A program made the translations under genes and the position numbers. From Hericium rajendrae (Eukaryota > Basidiomycota > Agaricomycetes > Russulales > Hericiaceae): DNA of 64,000 nucleotides. The notes below the pieces were generated by a model. That model searched no databases, was not told the DNA's origin, and saw only the letters and a list, made by a program, of their open reading frames with translations. This document shows, piece after piece, positions 21,324-31,584 of the stretch. The stretch is taken from positions 434,001 to 498,000 of the forward strand of contig CM065888.1 in the NCBI GenBank assembly GCA_033439255.1, given 5' to 3'. Position 1 is the stretch's first letter. The number at the start of each line of letters is the position of its first letter.

Positions 21324-21730
21324 ACAGGCTAGCCCTGTGAGGCATCGGGAGTGGCAGGGAATGTATAATTAATGAAATGGTGTCAGTGTAACAATAGAAC
21401 ATGATGCATGATGCACGATGGTCCAGACTGTTGTCCATTTGTACCAGTGGCCGAGACTGGGAAGTATCGTGTCCGAGTAATGTCCGGAATACCGTACACG
21501 TCGGGCAATTGGCTCCTTGAAGGACTAAGAAAATTTTTATCCTGACTGTTTCTTGCTGTACCGTATGTTTTCAGAGCAGGGGGACATGGTACAAGTCTGC
21601 AATTGCTGCGGAGACAGAAGCAAGAAGCGTGGAAAAAACATACCACAATAAGCCTAGTGACGATATCGAAGCAAGCTTGCACCGCAGCGCAGACGCTCAG
21701 CCAGTCCATCGCCCCTTCGTGTTCTTGACA
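21324..21730. other. Intergenic, no gene seen
   Basis: About 400 bp between two same-strand genes. It is AT-richer, with an atgatgcatgatgcacgatgg motif near 21400, and should carry the 3' UTR of the HTH gene and the promoter of the longin SNARE. Confidence 0.5.
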
Positions 21731-22687
21731 ATGTCTTTGGTATGTTGTTGCGTCGAAGAATTCTTGTGGGAAGCTAAGCACCGGGTAGATTCATGCGCTC
21801 GTAGCCCAGGGCCCCACGATCTTGGCCGAGCACAAGGCGGGTCAGCGGGATTTTTCGCAAGGTGCGTTTCTCTGTGCCTGCAGCATGTGTGAAGCATGCT
21901 CACAGGATCCATAGCCACCCAGACGATCCTGTCGAGGATACCTCCTAATAATAGCAAATTGACCTATGTCTGGGAGCAATACCTGTTCCACTACATCTCA
22001 GAGGGGGGATTCACTTATCTCGTAATGGCAGATGATTCTGCTGGGAGGTGCGGCTTACTCGGGTCCGACCGTATTCACATCTCACCGAAATGTCTTCAGG
22101 CGAATGCCCTTCACGTTCCTGGGAGAGATGCAGCAGAAGGTTGGTTAACTGTAGCCGTGCGCCATCCCATGCTGACCCCGCGCAGTTCGTCGCCACGCCG
22201 TCCACCTCCAACCTCTCAGGCCCGCTCGCCCCCCACGCGCTGCAAGCGTCCTTCGGGCCGCTCATCTCCCAGCTCATGTACACCTACAACACTGCGCCGC
22301 CCACGGACGAGCTCGCGCGCGCGCAGTCCGAGCTGGCGCAGGTGAAGGACATCATGGTGCAGAACGTGGAGCAGATCCTGAGCCGCGGCGAGCGCATCGA
22401 GCTCCTCGTCGATAAGACGGACAATATGGCCAGTCAGGCGACCGCGTTCCGCCGCGGCGCCAGGACGGTCCGGCGGCAGATGTGGTGGCGGAACAAGCGC
22501 GTCGTCGGTCTGGGCATCCTCGTCGCCCTCGTACGTCGCGCACGTTCGTGCACTTATCCGCGGCCGAAATAGCTGACGACCGGGCGCTTTACAGGTCATT
22601 CTGTGGATCATCGTCGCGCAGTTCTGCGGTGCGGGGCTGAACCAGTGCGGAGGTTCCAAGAACGCAGGTGCTACTCTATACGAGTGA
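21731..22687 (+). CDS. Longin-domain R-SNARE, VAMP7 type
   Basis: R-SNARE acting in late endosome or vacuole fusion. Exons 21731-21739, 21789-21861, 21906-22047, 22100-22139, 22186-22530 and 22595-22687 give 233 residues. The N-terminal longin domain starts MSLIHALVAQGPTILAEH, continues LTYVWEQYLFHYISEGGFTY and ends with RRMPFTFLGEMQQKF. The SNARE motif (about residues 135-195) has the zero-layer Arg in ILSRGERIELLVDKTDNM and ends AFRRGARTVRRQMWW. One membrane anchor (VVGLGILVALVILWIIVAQF) and a short Cys/Gly-rich lumenal tail follow. The first coding exon encodes only MSL. Length and order fit VAMP7 or the yeast vacuolar Nyv1 role; which of these it serves is inferred. A second R-SNARE (Snc type) lies at 3.7 kb. 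Confidence 0.93.
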
Positions 22688-23644
22688 ACCGCCCATTCTC
22701 ATGTACTTTCGCGGCGCGCGCGTGTGCCTTGCATATCCATCTCCTTTTGTATGTATCGGATCTTCATGTACCATCTCTATGTTCCTTTGCTTGGCCTGAC
22801 TAGGTCTGACTTCGCGAAGAGTGTATGGAGCCAGATGTCCTGTGGTCGGGATTCATCTGCCTGGAATCTGCGGTCTCCCCGGAGGCATGTTGGGACCTGT
22901 CTGCTGGTCTCGGGGAAGGCACACGATGGAGCCCGGAGCTATACCTGTTGAAGTTCTTCCCTCGATCTCAAGAATGAGAAGCAAGACGCCCGGGTTCATT
23001 TGCCTGGTCTCCTCGGAGGAATGTAGGGGCCTGTCTGCTGGCGGTCTGAAGCTCGCACACGATGGAGCATGGGGCTATGCAGCTTCAAGTTCCTTTCGTT
23101 TCGATCTGGTTCTTGACAACCAGGTGCCTCGATCGTGCGTGGAGAAGACACGGCACCGGGGGTACTTCGCGCACCCGTGTCCGTGATCCGTCTCGCTGCT
23201 TTCTCGCTTCACGTCCAGCACATGTGCAGTGAAGTCTGCCAGGGAGACTCGACCCTGCAGCAGAAGGACAGCGTCGGAGTCTCTTCGTGCGCCTGCATCC
23301 GTGATCTGTCCGCTTCTACAGATAACTCAGACTTAAGATGCAACCCACATGCAGGAGAAGAAAGGGAAGATTTATTGGCAAATATGCATACTATACAAAA
23401 GTGATGCCGGACGACGTCGTGGGGTATCGTACAGTTATAAGTAGGTACAACGTAGGTACAACATATCATATGCCGGAGGTCCATGTCATGCCACATCAAT
23501 CCACCACAAAATGGATGAAAGACAGAGAGAGGATGAAAGACAGACAGACGATGAAAGACAGAAAGATGAAAAAAATAATGTACAGAGCTCGCGCGAAAGA
23601 GAACCAGCACCACGCGCACGACACACGCGCACCGTCCAACCGCA
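22688..23644. other. Intergenic with a 134-136 bp tandem duplication and a minisatellite
   Basis: Two diverged copies of a roughly 135-bp block lie at about 22845-23100: cctgtctgctgg recurs at about 22897 and 23030, and cacacgatggag at 22920 and 23056. A 14-18 bp minisatellite based on gatgaaagacaga spans about 23512-23568. A partial echo, ccgtgatccgtc and ccgtgatctgtc, is seen at 23180 and 23300. No coding frame is supported. Confidence 0.7.
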
Positions 23645-25710
23645 TCACGAATCCATCGTCTGCGTCCGCCGCGGCTTGCCGCCACCCTCATACCGCCCCG
23701 ACGCTCGCCGCTCCTGCGGCGCCTTCCGCAGCCCATCCTCGCCCACATACGCGTTCGTCGCGTCCTTCAGCTTGCCGTCCGCCGCAGGCTTCGAGCCCGA
23801 CTCGCGCCGCCGGCGCTCCGCGCGCTCGCGCTCGATCGCCTCCGCCGCCGCGCTCGCGTGCGAGATCGTCTTCGGCGGTGCCGGCGGCGGCGCGGGCTGT
23901 GGTACGGGGGCGGGCGGCGCGGGCTCGACGGTGCGCTCGACGTAGATGTTCGACTGCTCGCGCTCGCGGCGTGCATGCGCATGCTCCCGCTCTCGGTACT
24001 CCCGGGACGAGCGCGCGGGTGCAGGCAGCTCCTGCTGCACTATGGGCGCCGCCTGCGCAGGGGGGCACTCGCCCGCGTCGTACAGCTCCGCCCCCGCGGC
24101 CCGCGGCATAGGCGTCCCGCGCGGGGGGTCCGCGAGGATATCATCGAGCTGCCTGACACGGCGCTCGACCTCGACGTCGCTCGCTTCGGGCTGCGCCGCC
24201 TGCCGCAGGCGGCTCGCGCGCGTCTCGGAGCGGCCGCTCGTCGAGGAGCACGCGGAGTGGTTCCGCGTGAGCGACGCGCCGTGCTCGCGGTGCTTCTCGT
24301 GGCGCTTGTTGTAGTACGCGGCGGGCGGCGGCGTGCTGCTCTCGGCGGTGTCGTAGAGGCGCGCGAGGCCCGGTGCGCCGCGGTAGGAGGCCGCGCGGGG
24401 GTCGGGGCGGTCGTAGTCCATGGGCTCTTCGGAGTCGCGCCGGGAGCGGGGCTTGTAGTAGGCGCGATCATCGTCGTCAGCGGTGCTGCTGTGTCTGCAG
24501 AGGTTCAGCGGACGGGGCTCGAGCGTGTTCAGTGCGGTGTGAAGAGGCGAGAGGTGTGTAGAGAGCGGGGCGAAGCGGTCGTCGGCGTCCTCGTCGGCGT
24601 GAGCGGGCGCGTCAGACATCTCCGTGTCGGCGGGCGGCGCGTCATCGTCGCGGATGGCAAGCGGCGGATCCCGCCGCGATGCGTGCGATCGATGGCCGTC
24701 GTAGTCGTCGTAGCGGTCGCGGCGTGATGAGCTATTCTGGGAGAAGAAGCGGAGTTCCTCTCGTAAGGCTCGTACCTCGGAGAGGACATCCTCGTACTAT
24801 GGGGCGACGAGGTCAGAGTCAAGGACTTATTTCTGGAGTGAACAAAGTTTACCTTCCTAATGATGGATGAAAGTGGTTGGAGAGACGAGAAGCGATGAGC
24901 CGTTATCCTATATGGTGCGACAGACGGGCTTACTGTGTCCATGCGATTTCGACCCGGTAATTATGATCCTTGAGACTCTTCTCCACTGCTGCAGCTTTCG
25001 CTCGTTCCTCAACCAAAGCATGCCTCAGCGAGTCGATCTCGTCCTCGGCAGCTTCAGTCTGTTCTGCGAGCAGAATCCGCATCTCCTCGTGCTGCTTCCT
25101 GCTCTCATGTGCGTCCATGAGCGCGGACTGGTTCTCCTTGTTCAGATCTTGGTATCGGACGACCAGCAGATACGGGCCGCGCAGATCCCACGCGTGCTGA
25201 TATAGTAGGATGAGTTTCAGGCAGGCCACAGAACGAGATAGCTGCGTTACCTGCTCGTGTGGATCGTTCTTCCGCAGCCAGTCCTTTGCCTCATTGAGGA
25301 CGGTTTCCCGTTCCCGGCCGGACGCACCATCGCGCATCATGGCAGTCAGCCTGTCCTTTATGCGGTGCTTCTCGGCTTCTAGCTGCTCCGGCACAGTTGG
25401 CATAGGAGAGCGGTCGCTGGGGAGCAGCGGTTTGATGTCGATGTGAATCTTCCTGATCAGGCGTTCGTCGAACGGTGTCCGGCAGAGCGGGCAAGCGGCC
25501 TGTTGGAAGGAGTCGAGGCATCTACACCACGGTTAGCGATGGGGAAATCAGTGACAGGCCTGAGCGGCGAGGACAAAGGACGCACGAGTCGCAGAATACA
25601 TGGCCGCACTCGATGACGCACGGTGCGCGGCGATGGTTCGGATGGGTGGCTTCGAGCACAAAGGGCTCGATGCAGATATCGCAGGCCGAGGATGGATGGA
25701 GGATGAGCAT
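23645..25710 (-). CDS. RING-finger/coiled-coil protein, copy B
   Basis: Probable E3 ubiquitin ligase of 604 residues. Exons 25710-25586, 25521-25251, 25196-24934, a 4-nt microexon 24856-24853, and 24796-23645. RING at residues about 9-60: CDICIEPF, IECGHVFCDSCL, ACPLCRTPF, then RKIHIDIK. A helical linker ends AKDWLRKNDPHEQ at an intron, then a coiled coil (QSALMDAHESRKQHEEMRI and onward) ends at IAWTQ. The microexon (gaag) supplies the last base of that Gln codon and one Lys codon, restoring frame to YEDVLSEVRALREEL. The last 370 residues are polar and disordered, rich in Arg, Glu, Ala and Pro, with ERERAERRRRESG. Without the microexon the frame cannot be joined using canonical sites. Ligase activity is inferred. 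Paralogue of the RING genes at 12.1 and 31.6 kb. Confidence 0.88.
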
Positions 25711-27069
25711 TGACGGAGGGGGTGCGCGGGCAGAGGTACCGGGGAACCTAGAACATGTGGGGAGGGCGCCTTATATGCTCTCATGCGGCCGATCGCCTGG
25801 GCGAAATGGGAGACAAGCACGAGCGGTAGGAGACGCGATAGCGTATTAAGGACACGAGGCTGCGGTAGGTTCTAGCAGCCGTGGCCGCGGCGCTCTGTTC
25901 CGACAGCGTGCTCAAGCCTTGTCCAGATCACAGGTCCCTTGGTGGTGCCGGGCACAGGCTGCTCAGATTCGGCGCCTATGGGATAGGGACGGAAGATAAG
26001 AACATGGGGGACCGGTCCTTGAGGAAGCTCGGAACCCGATTTCGTTCTCAGCAGCATTGTGCGCTGTGGGCATTTCCGAGCTTGAATCAAAGCAAGTTAG
26101 GCTGTCTAAATCATCTCAGTGGGAGGGTGACCATGCATTTGTCGCAGCCGGTCTGGCCGCAGATGCATTGCGGCCTCGTGCCGTCAACGTGTTTTTGCAA
26201 GTTATCCGAGACTCCGAACTCACCTTTAGGATCGACACATCTGCTGGAGTACGGAGGCCTGTGTCGTTGTTCCCTGGAGAGCACAAAGACTCATGATGTA
26301 GTCAGACAATCAACGTTTGTGAACACCGGTGTGGAGTGACAGAACAGATGATCTGGAGAGCGTTAGGGCGCAAATAAAATGCCGTGTGTCCGGTAAGTTT
26401 CGCATCACGAAAGTAATAGAAGACAGAGGCGTCCATAGAGAAAACAGCGTTGCAGCTTCTTGTCCGAGAGTTCCATTGAGCTCGGTGAATGAGGTGAAAT
26501 CTTTGCAGCTTCCACCGCCGCCTGGTGGACGGAAGGATGCCAGAATAAGTCCCGGCAGGTAACCGGCCCGGTCACATTTCTACCGATACCAATGCAGATG
26601 CGTGTCAGTTTGGTCATAAATAGACATTTGACCCAAATCTCTGCGACCGCATGCAGCTGCAGCGTCTGGTCAAGCTCGTTCCACCTCAACCCCTTCGCGC
26701 CTGCGATAGAATCGTTTCGTTTGAGCTTTTTTCTCGTGAACTTGAAAAGTTCTGAGACATGCAAAACACTCCGTTCAGGTTAATCCCAGGCGACTCCCAG
26801 CTCGTTTCTTACCATTCCTTTCTTGCGATATCGTTGATGTTCCCTACTTCGGTTGCGGTACCACCACTCTAGTAAATAATGCAAAAGGACAGAGGGAGGT
26901 GTATTGTTTCCCTCGAGGCAAGAGTCCGGGAATTCTGAAAAGGCAAATAGCCCCACCTCTGAGTTCGACGGGGCGCCATGAAGTGAGTTCTTCCTGTTCC
27001 AAGCTTTGTCAGAATATCGTGTGTTACGAGGAGACGTGCTATTACCGTTGACAGCTATAGTTGTCCTGG
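25711..27069. other. Intergenic, no gene supported
   Basis: About 1.36 kb between RING gene B and a decayed GST. Open frames of 60-150 codons exist on both strands without domains or matching splice partners. Base composition is closer to 50% GC than in the genes. Confidence 0.5.
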
Positions 27070-27880
27070 CATTTTTTTCCCATTCTACAACAATCCACTT
27101 CTCTATCTTCGCCCACAGTTTAGTCCACGTTCCCTCGTTTGCAACCATGATCTTTTTCCACCGCTCAGATTGCCCTCCCCGGGTTTCCCTGGGTGCAGCA
27201 AGTGGGGATATCATCACCACATCAGCTCGAGATGGCATGTCGCCCATGAAGAAATCCCTGGCCCATTCGCGTTCATCCACCCACTGAGCCGCGGCAGGCC
27301 TTCCAACATCTGATTCCAGTGCTCCTCGGTCGCTGGACCCTCTGGCGCTACTTCCTTCATCAGTTCCCCGAACATTTCCATTCTGGTATGTGGCCAATAT
27401 TCTTCATTGCGTGGATTAATGATTCTGAGGATCTTGTTTATGCCCATATTCCGCATATGCTCCTGCACGAACGGCATTCACAGGTCGACAAACATTTTCT
27501 GGAATGCGTCCGTACTTGGTGGGATCACCCTCGTCTCCGCGGGATAGGTCTCGTATAGGTATTTCGCAATCCTGCAGGAATCAGATAGGACGGCGCCGGT
27601 CGACGGATCCTGGATAACTGGAAGCGTGTACAATGAGGCGCCGATTCGGACTCCCATGGGTTCTGCGCCGATTCGTTTGCACGAATCAGCGATATCCGGA
27701 TACTCGATCCAGACCGTCTTGTATGGGACGCCTTTCATGTTCTACGCAATCCTGCATTCATCGATTTGTGATTGGTGCATGTTCACGTCATCCACAAATC
27801 GAGCACATGCCTGCCTTTCCGTATATCGGGCGACCGTGTCTGACCTGACCAGGATTTGTTCGCGATATCGTAGAAGACGA
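27070..27880 (-). pseudogene. Decayed glutathione S-transferase (fungal FuA/LigE-like)
   Basis: The main segment (27741 downwards) reads as a GST N-terminal thioredoxin-like domain: GVPYKTVWIEYPDI, then YTLPVIQDPSTGAVLSDSCR, IAKYLYETYP. It is followed by a helical C-terminal domain (FVQEHMRNMG, RMEMFGELMKEVAP, FFMGDMPSRADVV, WTKLWAKIEKWIVVEWE). These match the fungal GST group resembling bacterial LigE etherases. The gene looks broken. A TGA stop sits in frame at 27480-27478 between KMFVDL and MPFVQEH. The frame slips by one near 27255-27275, between GWMNANG and ARDFFMG. The expected first exon is only traceable as FYDIANKSWS near 27875-27846 with a stop just before it. Alternatives are sequencing errors or unusual splicing, but three defects in one gene argue for decay. 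Confidence 0.65.
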
Positions 27881-28846
27881 TTTAGGAGACGATGAGTTGC
27901 AACATGCTTTAATGATGGCGCTGAAGACGGAGTTGCAGCTCCTTAATTATGCAGGTTTGGATTCAGAAGCTGCGGACTTACTCTAGTTTCAGGAAACAGC
28001 GCTTTGAATGCCATCCTTCTCTAAACACGGCCCTACGCCATGAGCGGGACTCCGACTGCGCAAGTCCCAGGACTTCCTAGTGTCGAGGACCGTGCACAGG
28101 CTCGTAACATGCATTTGACTAAACAGGTATATGTTCTCGCTCGGGTTGACAGATTTTTCGAAAACCATTATAGGGCCTTCAGCGTTTGGCATTCAACGTC
28201 GAGCATCTTGCCAACGCATTCTAGGATGTCAATGGCGTTGAATACCTGCCAAGCCTCGTTTGCAACGTTCCAAGCTCATGGATCATCTCTCCCCCGACGT
28301 CTAGATCTCAGCACCATCGCCTGTTCACCAAACATTTATATCGACATTCGTCATCCTCCGCCGGCACCGAGCTCGGGGCCACATACGTCAACTGCTACGA
28401 ATATCTTATCTGGCGTGCGTCAGTGCCATGGATAACAGAATTCAATTGCGGATCTTCAACCTGGGGCATACGACCCGACGATGATTTCATCGATGACTGT
28501 CCGCCTCGTGCACTGTGCAGAGATATTGGTTTGATGTAGTTGCGGCGAATCGCGATACCATGATTCGAGGATAACGACACATGTGGTACTCTTCGGGGGA
28601 CCTCCAGATGCCGTATTGTCCAGCTACCGCAACTCCCAGATGATCTGCCATCAAGTTCTCGAATGGTCGAGGGCATTGGCGCCACCAGACCTCACCAGAC
28701 GAGGTCATTCCACCAGAGGCTAGGCGCAGCCACTGAATTAGTCTTTGAGTCCGGTGGAAACCCCGCTTTCCTTATACAGCCAATGATCGCATCCGCCCGA
28801 CTTGTCAGTTTCCTCTACCTGCCTCCTCCTACCAACAACTGCTACG
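27881..28846. other. Intergenic with a possible coding remnant on the minus strand
   Basis: On the minus strand about 28270-28030 reads WQVFNAIDILECVG, KMLDVECQTLKAL, a stop, then NLSTRARTYTCLVKCM. This vaguely resembles fungal hypothetical proteins and may be the relic of a gene. A second minus-strand patch (WWRQCPRPFENLMADHLG, near 28690) could belong to the same relic. Nothing intact is seen. Confidence 0.3.
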
Positions 28847-30968
28847 ATGTCGATGGGTTCACTCTCCATGTCGCCCACGCCAATGCAGACGCCGCGACGG
28901 CTTACGCGCCGTCGCGGATCGTCTGCTGCCACCGACCCATTTGGAGATTACGCAGAGCAGAACAAATCTCCTGAGCGGAAGCTCTCGAGTCGCTTAACAA
29001 TAGTTCGCGTTGTCCCTGACGAGACGAGCAAGCCATCAGTGTCGGATCTGGGCGAGGGCCCCTCATTGCCCGCCCCCTACCCTCTTCACACAATCTGGGC
29101 GTCTCCATCGTCGTTGGAGCGCAGAAAGACATTTCACACACCCGGACCACACCTCGGACCACACCGCCTTTCTTTCGCATCCTCTTCATTCGCCGAGGGG
29201 CGTACGCCATCACCTCCCGGACCTCCCTCTCCCCCATTGTCGCCTGTGTTACGGCGAAGAAGCTCTATTTCCTCTCCTTATATGCGGTCACCCTCCCTCA
29301 CGCCGCAGCAGATCGTCGAACTCGCCCAGTCAGTCAAATACAATGCTCCCGCACCGCAAGTGCCGGAGACACGGCCGAGCATACCCCCGATGGCAGTGGC
29401 GCCGGCCACCGACGTTGAGCCTTACCTTGCAGCGGAGCACATCGAGCCAGCGACTTTCATGCTCATCCCAGAGGGCCAGTTTTTGCCCTTCGTAGACCGG
29501 CCCGCCGAAGTTTCGGCGTTCTTGACGACCTGTCCTACCAACCGTCTCATGGCGCTACTGGAACAGGCCTTCCCCCTAGATCTCCGCCTCAAACGGCCCC
29601 TAGGCGAAGATACTCTCGACCCAGACGCATGTCCTTCAAGCTTCACGCCGTCCTTCGTGACTGAAGTGCAGAGCCGGGCTGCAGAGCCACCGCCTCCCCC
29701 TGACGCGTTCGCCGACCCAGCGTCCTGGTCCTTCGGCACGCTCCTGGACTGGATGTGCCGCGTTCCGCGCGAGCAGGTGCCCGATGCGGAGTGGGTCCGC
29801 GCAATACGCACGTGCGTGCTCGAACACAGCGAGCAGATCTGCGTCAGCTTGCTCTGCGCCCTCGGCGTGCCGATGGAAGGCTTGGAGGACCTGGATGCCC
29901 GCAGGCCAGTGCTAGAGCCAGAACCCCCGCGGCTGGTTGTATCGGCACCCACGTCTCCGCCCATCCCGAGAATTTCAATCTCTGGCGAGGAGTATCCGCC
30001 GCAGCGGCCTGGGAGGGGTCGAAGGAGGAGCCTCTCGGCGGATTCGTTCAGCTTGGAGCGCGAGCGGGAGAACTTGGAGGAGGAGGACATCTTCTCGCTC
30101 GACATATCGCCCATGGTACCGTCTCCTGAGCGACGAGATCAAGATATCCTCAGCACCGCGGCTCTGCAAAGGCGGGCTGAGACCGAGTCGACCGCGACCG
30201 GGCGCTCTCGGTTGTCTATCGCGATGGAGAGCATCGGCGAAAACGAGGCCGAAGAGGAGGCGGCGACGAAGGAGGAAGCGGGTGCTCTTGAGGTGCCTTC
30301 GGAGGTTTCTACAGAGGTCAGCGAGGCAGAGCCTCCATCGGGCGCTACGACTGCTCGACCCACCACGCCCGTCGAAGGCGAGGTCGAGCGCATTCGGCGG
30401 GAGCTGGAAAGCACGCCGGGCGGCCGCGCCCTGGGCCTGCAGGGCCTGCAAGCCAGGGTGAATGAAGGGCTCCCGATTCCGACGGACTGGAACGGGCTGA
30501 CCATCGCGACGTCGCCCCTGCCTGCCGGCGTGCCCTCCATCCCGGCTAACCAGCTCGGCACCCCCGTGCGCCTGCCTACAATCTCGCAGTTTGCGGCGAA
30601 GCGCCGCAGCTCGGTGAACGTCGCGCATGTGCTGTCGGGCGCGCCGGGGCATGCGGGGTTCAGCTGGCGTCCCGGGGGGCCGCTGTTCCCTGTGTCGTTC
30701 GCGTCGGCGAAGGAGATGTCGGAGGCGGAGATGTTTGAGGCCGAGGAGAGCAGAGGTCGCGAGCGTATCCCTAGGTTCGTGCTTTTTGTCTGAGGTTTTG
30801 AGTTGGTCGGCTGATGTTGGGTCGGTTTGCAGTGGTCCTCGTCGCGGTCGTCCGTCATTGCCGCCGCGGAGTATTCGTAAAGGGTATCAAGTCCCGCCAA
30901 ACAGCCCCATCGAAATGCGTAAATCATATCGGGTTCCACCAAATAGCCCCATCCAATACCGTGGCTGA
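28847..30968 (+). CDS. Large Ser/Pro-rich protein of unknown function
   Basis: Two exons, 28847-30774 and 30833-30968, give 687 residues. The start at 28847 (MSMGSLSMSPTP) was chosen over an in-frame codon at 28802 that is not a good Kozak start. The N-terminal 200 residues are Ser/Pro-rich and basic (PRRLTRRRG, RTPSPPGPPSPPLSPVLRRR). The middle, about residues 210-370, looks folded: EHIEPATFMLIPEGQFLPFV, RLMALLEQAFPLDLR, SFGTLLDWMCRVPREQVPDA, WVRAIRTCVLEHSEQICVSL. An acidic Ser-rich stretch and a basic end follow. The second exon encodes two tandem copies of a 13-residue unit (GYQVPPNSPIEMR then SYRVPPNSPIQYR). No known domain recognised. It could be a regulatory or scaffold protein; the phosphorylation-prone sequence is only suggestive. 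Confidence 0.8.
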
Positions 30969-31584
30969 ATCGAGTCGGCCATTTACTATTCTTCCCGTAT
31001 CCCGGTATCTGTTTGTCATCTGTGTATCGGTGCATCTTGTACAACATCTCACTAAGCATTATTTGGATTTATCGCAGTCTGTATTTCTACCGCACACAAG
31101 TTTGGTTTTTTGATCTGTTCCTTGTTTCCGTATGGACGTGATCCGTAATTGTGCTATAGTGTAAACCAGATTCTTAATCTTTTCGTTGATATTCGTCTTT
31201 GTAATGGTTTTGTAGTCTCTGTTGCCGACCTCGCACAGAAGACAGTCGTTCTGTGTAATGAGATGGTTTCGCGGCATCAATTTACATGGCGGAGGAAGTC
31301 ACGCTAGCGGAGAATAATCACGGTGCTATGTGCAACTACTCTACAGATGTCACTTTACATAATTCCCGTCCAAAATACAATGAGCGAAACACAGCACGAA
31401 ACAACCGATCACGAGGGAAGAAACATTGACGCGCATTTGATTCATGCCAAAGAAATCACTTAACGGAATAAGTGAGGTATGCACCGATCCGCAGGTATAC
31501 AGTCGAGGGGGAGAGATGAGGGTCACAAAACCATTATCCGATAGTCATCCATGAAAGCACTATGAGAAAGGACAGATAGAACGA
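30969..31584. other. Intergenic between convergent genes, carrying a dispersed repeat copy
   Basis: AT-rich 3' region shared by two convergent genes. Positions 31216-31248 match 14881-14913 at about 28 of 33 bases, including cacagaagacagtcg, so a short dispersed repeat is present. No gene seen. Confidence 0.5.
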
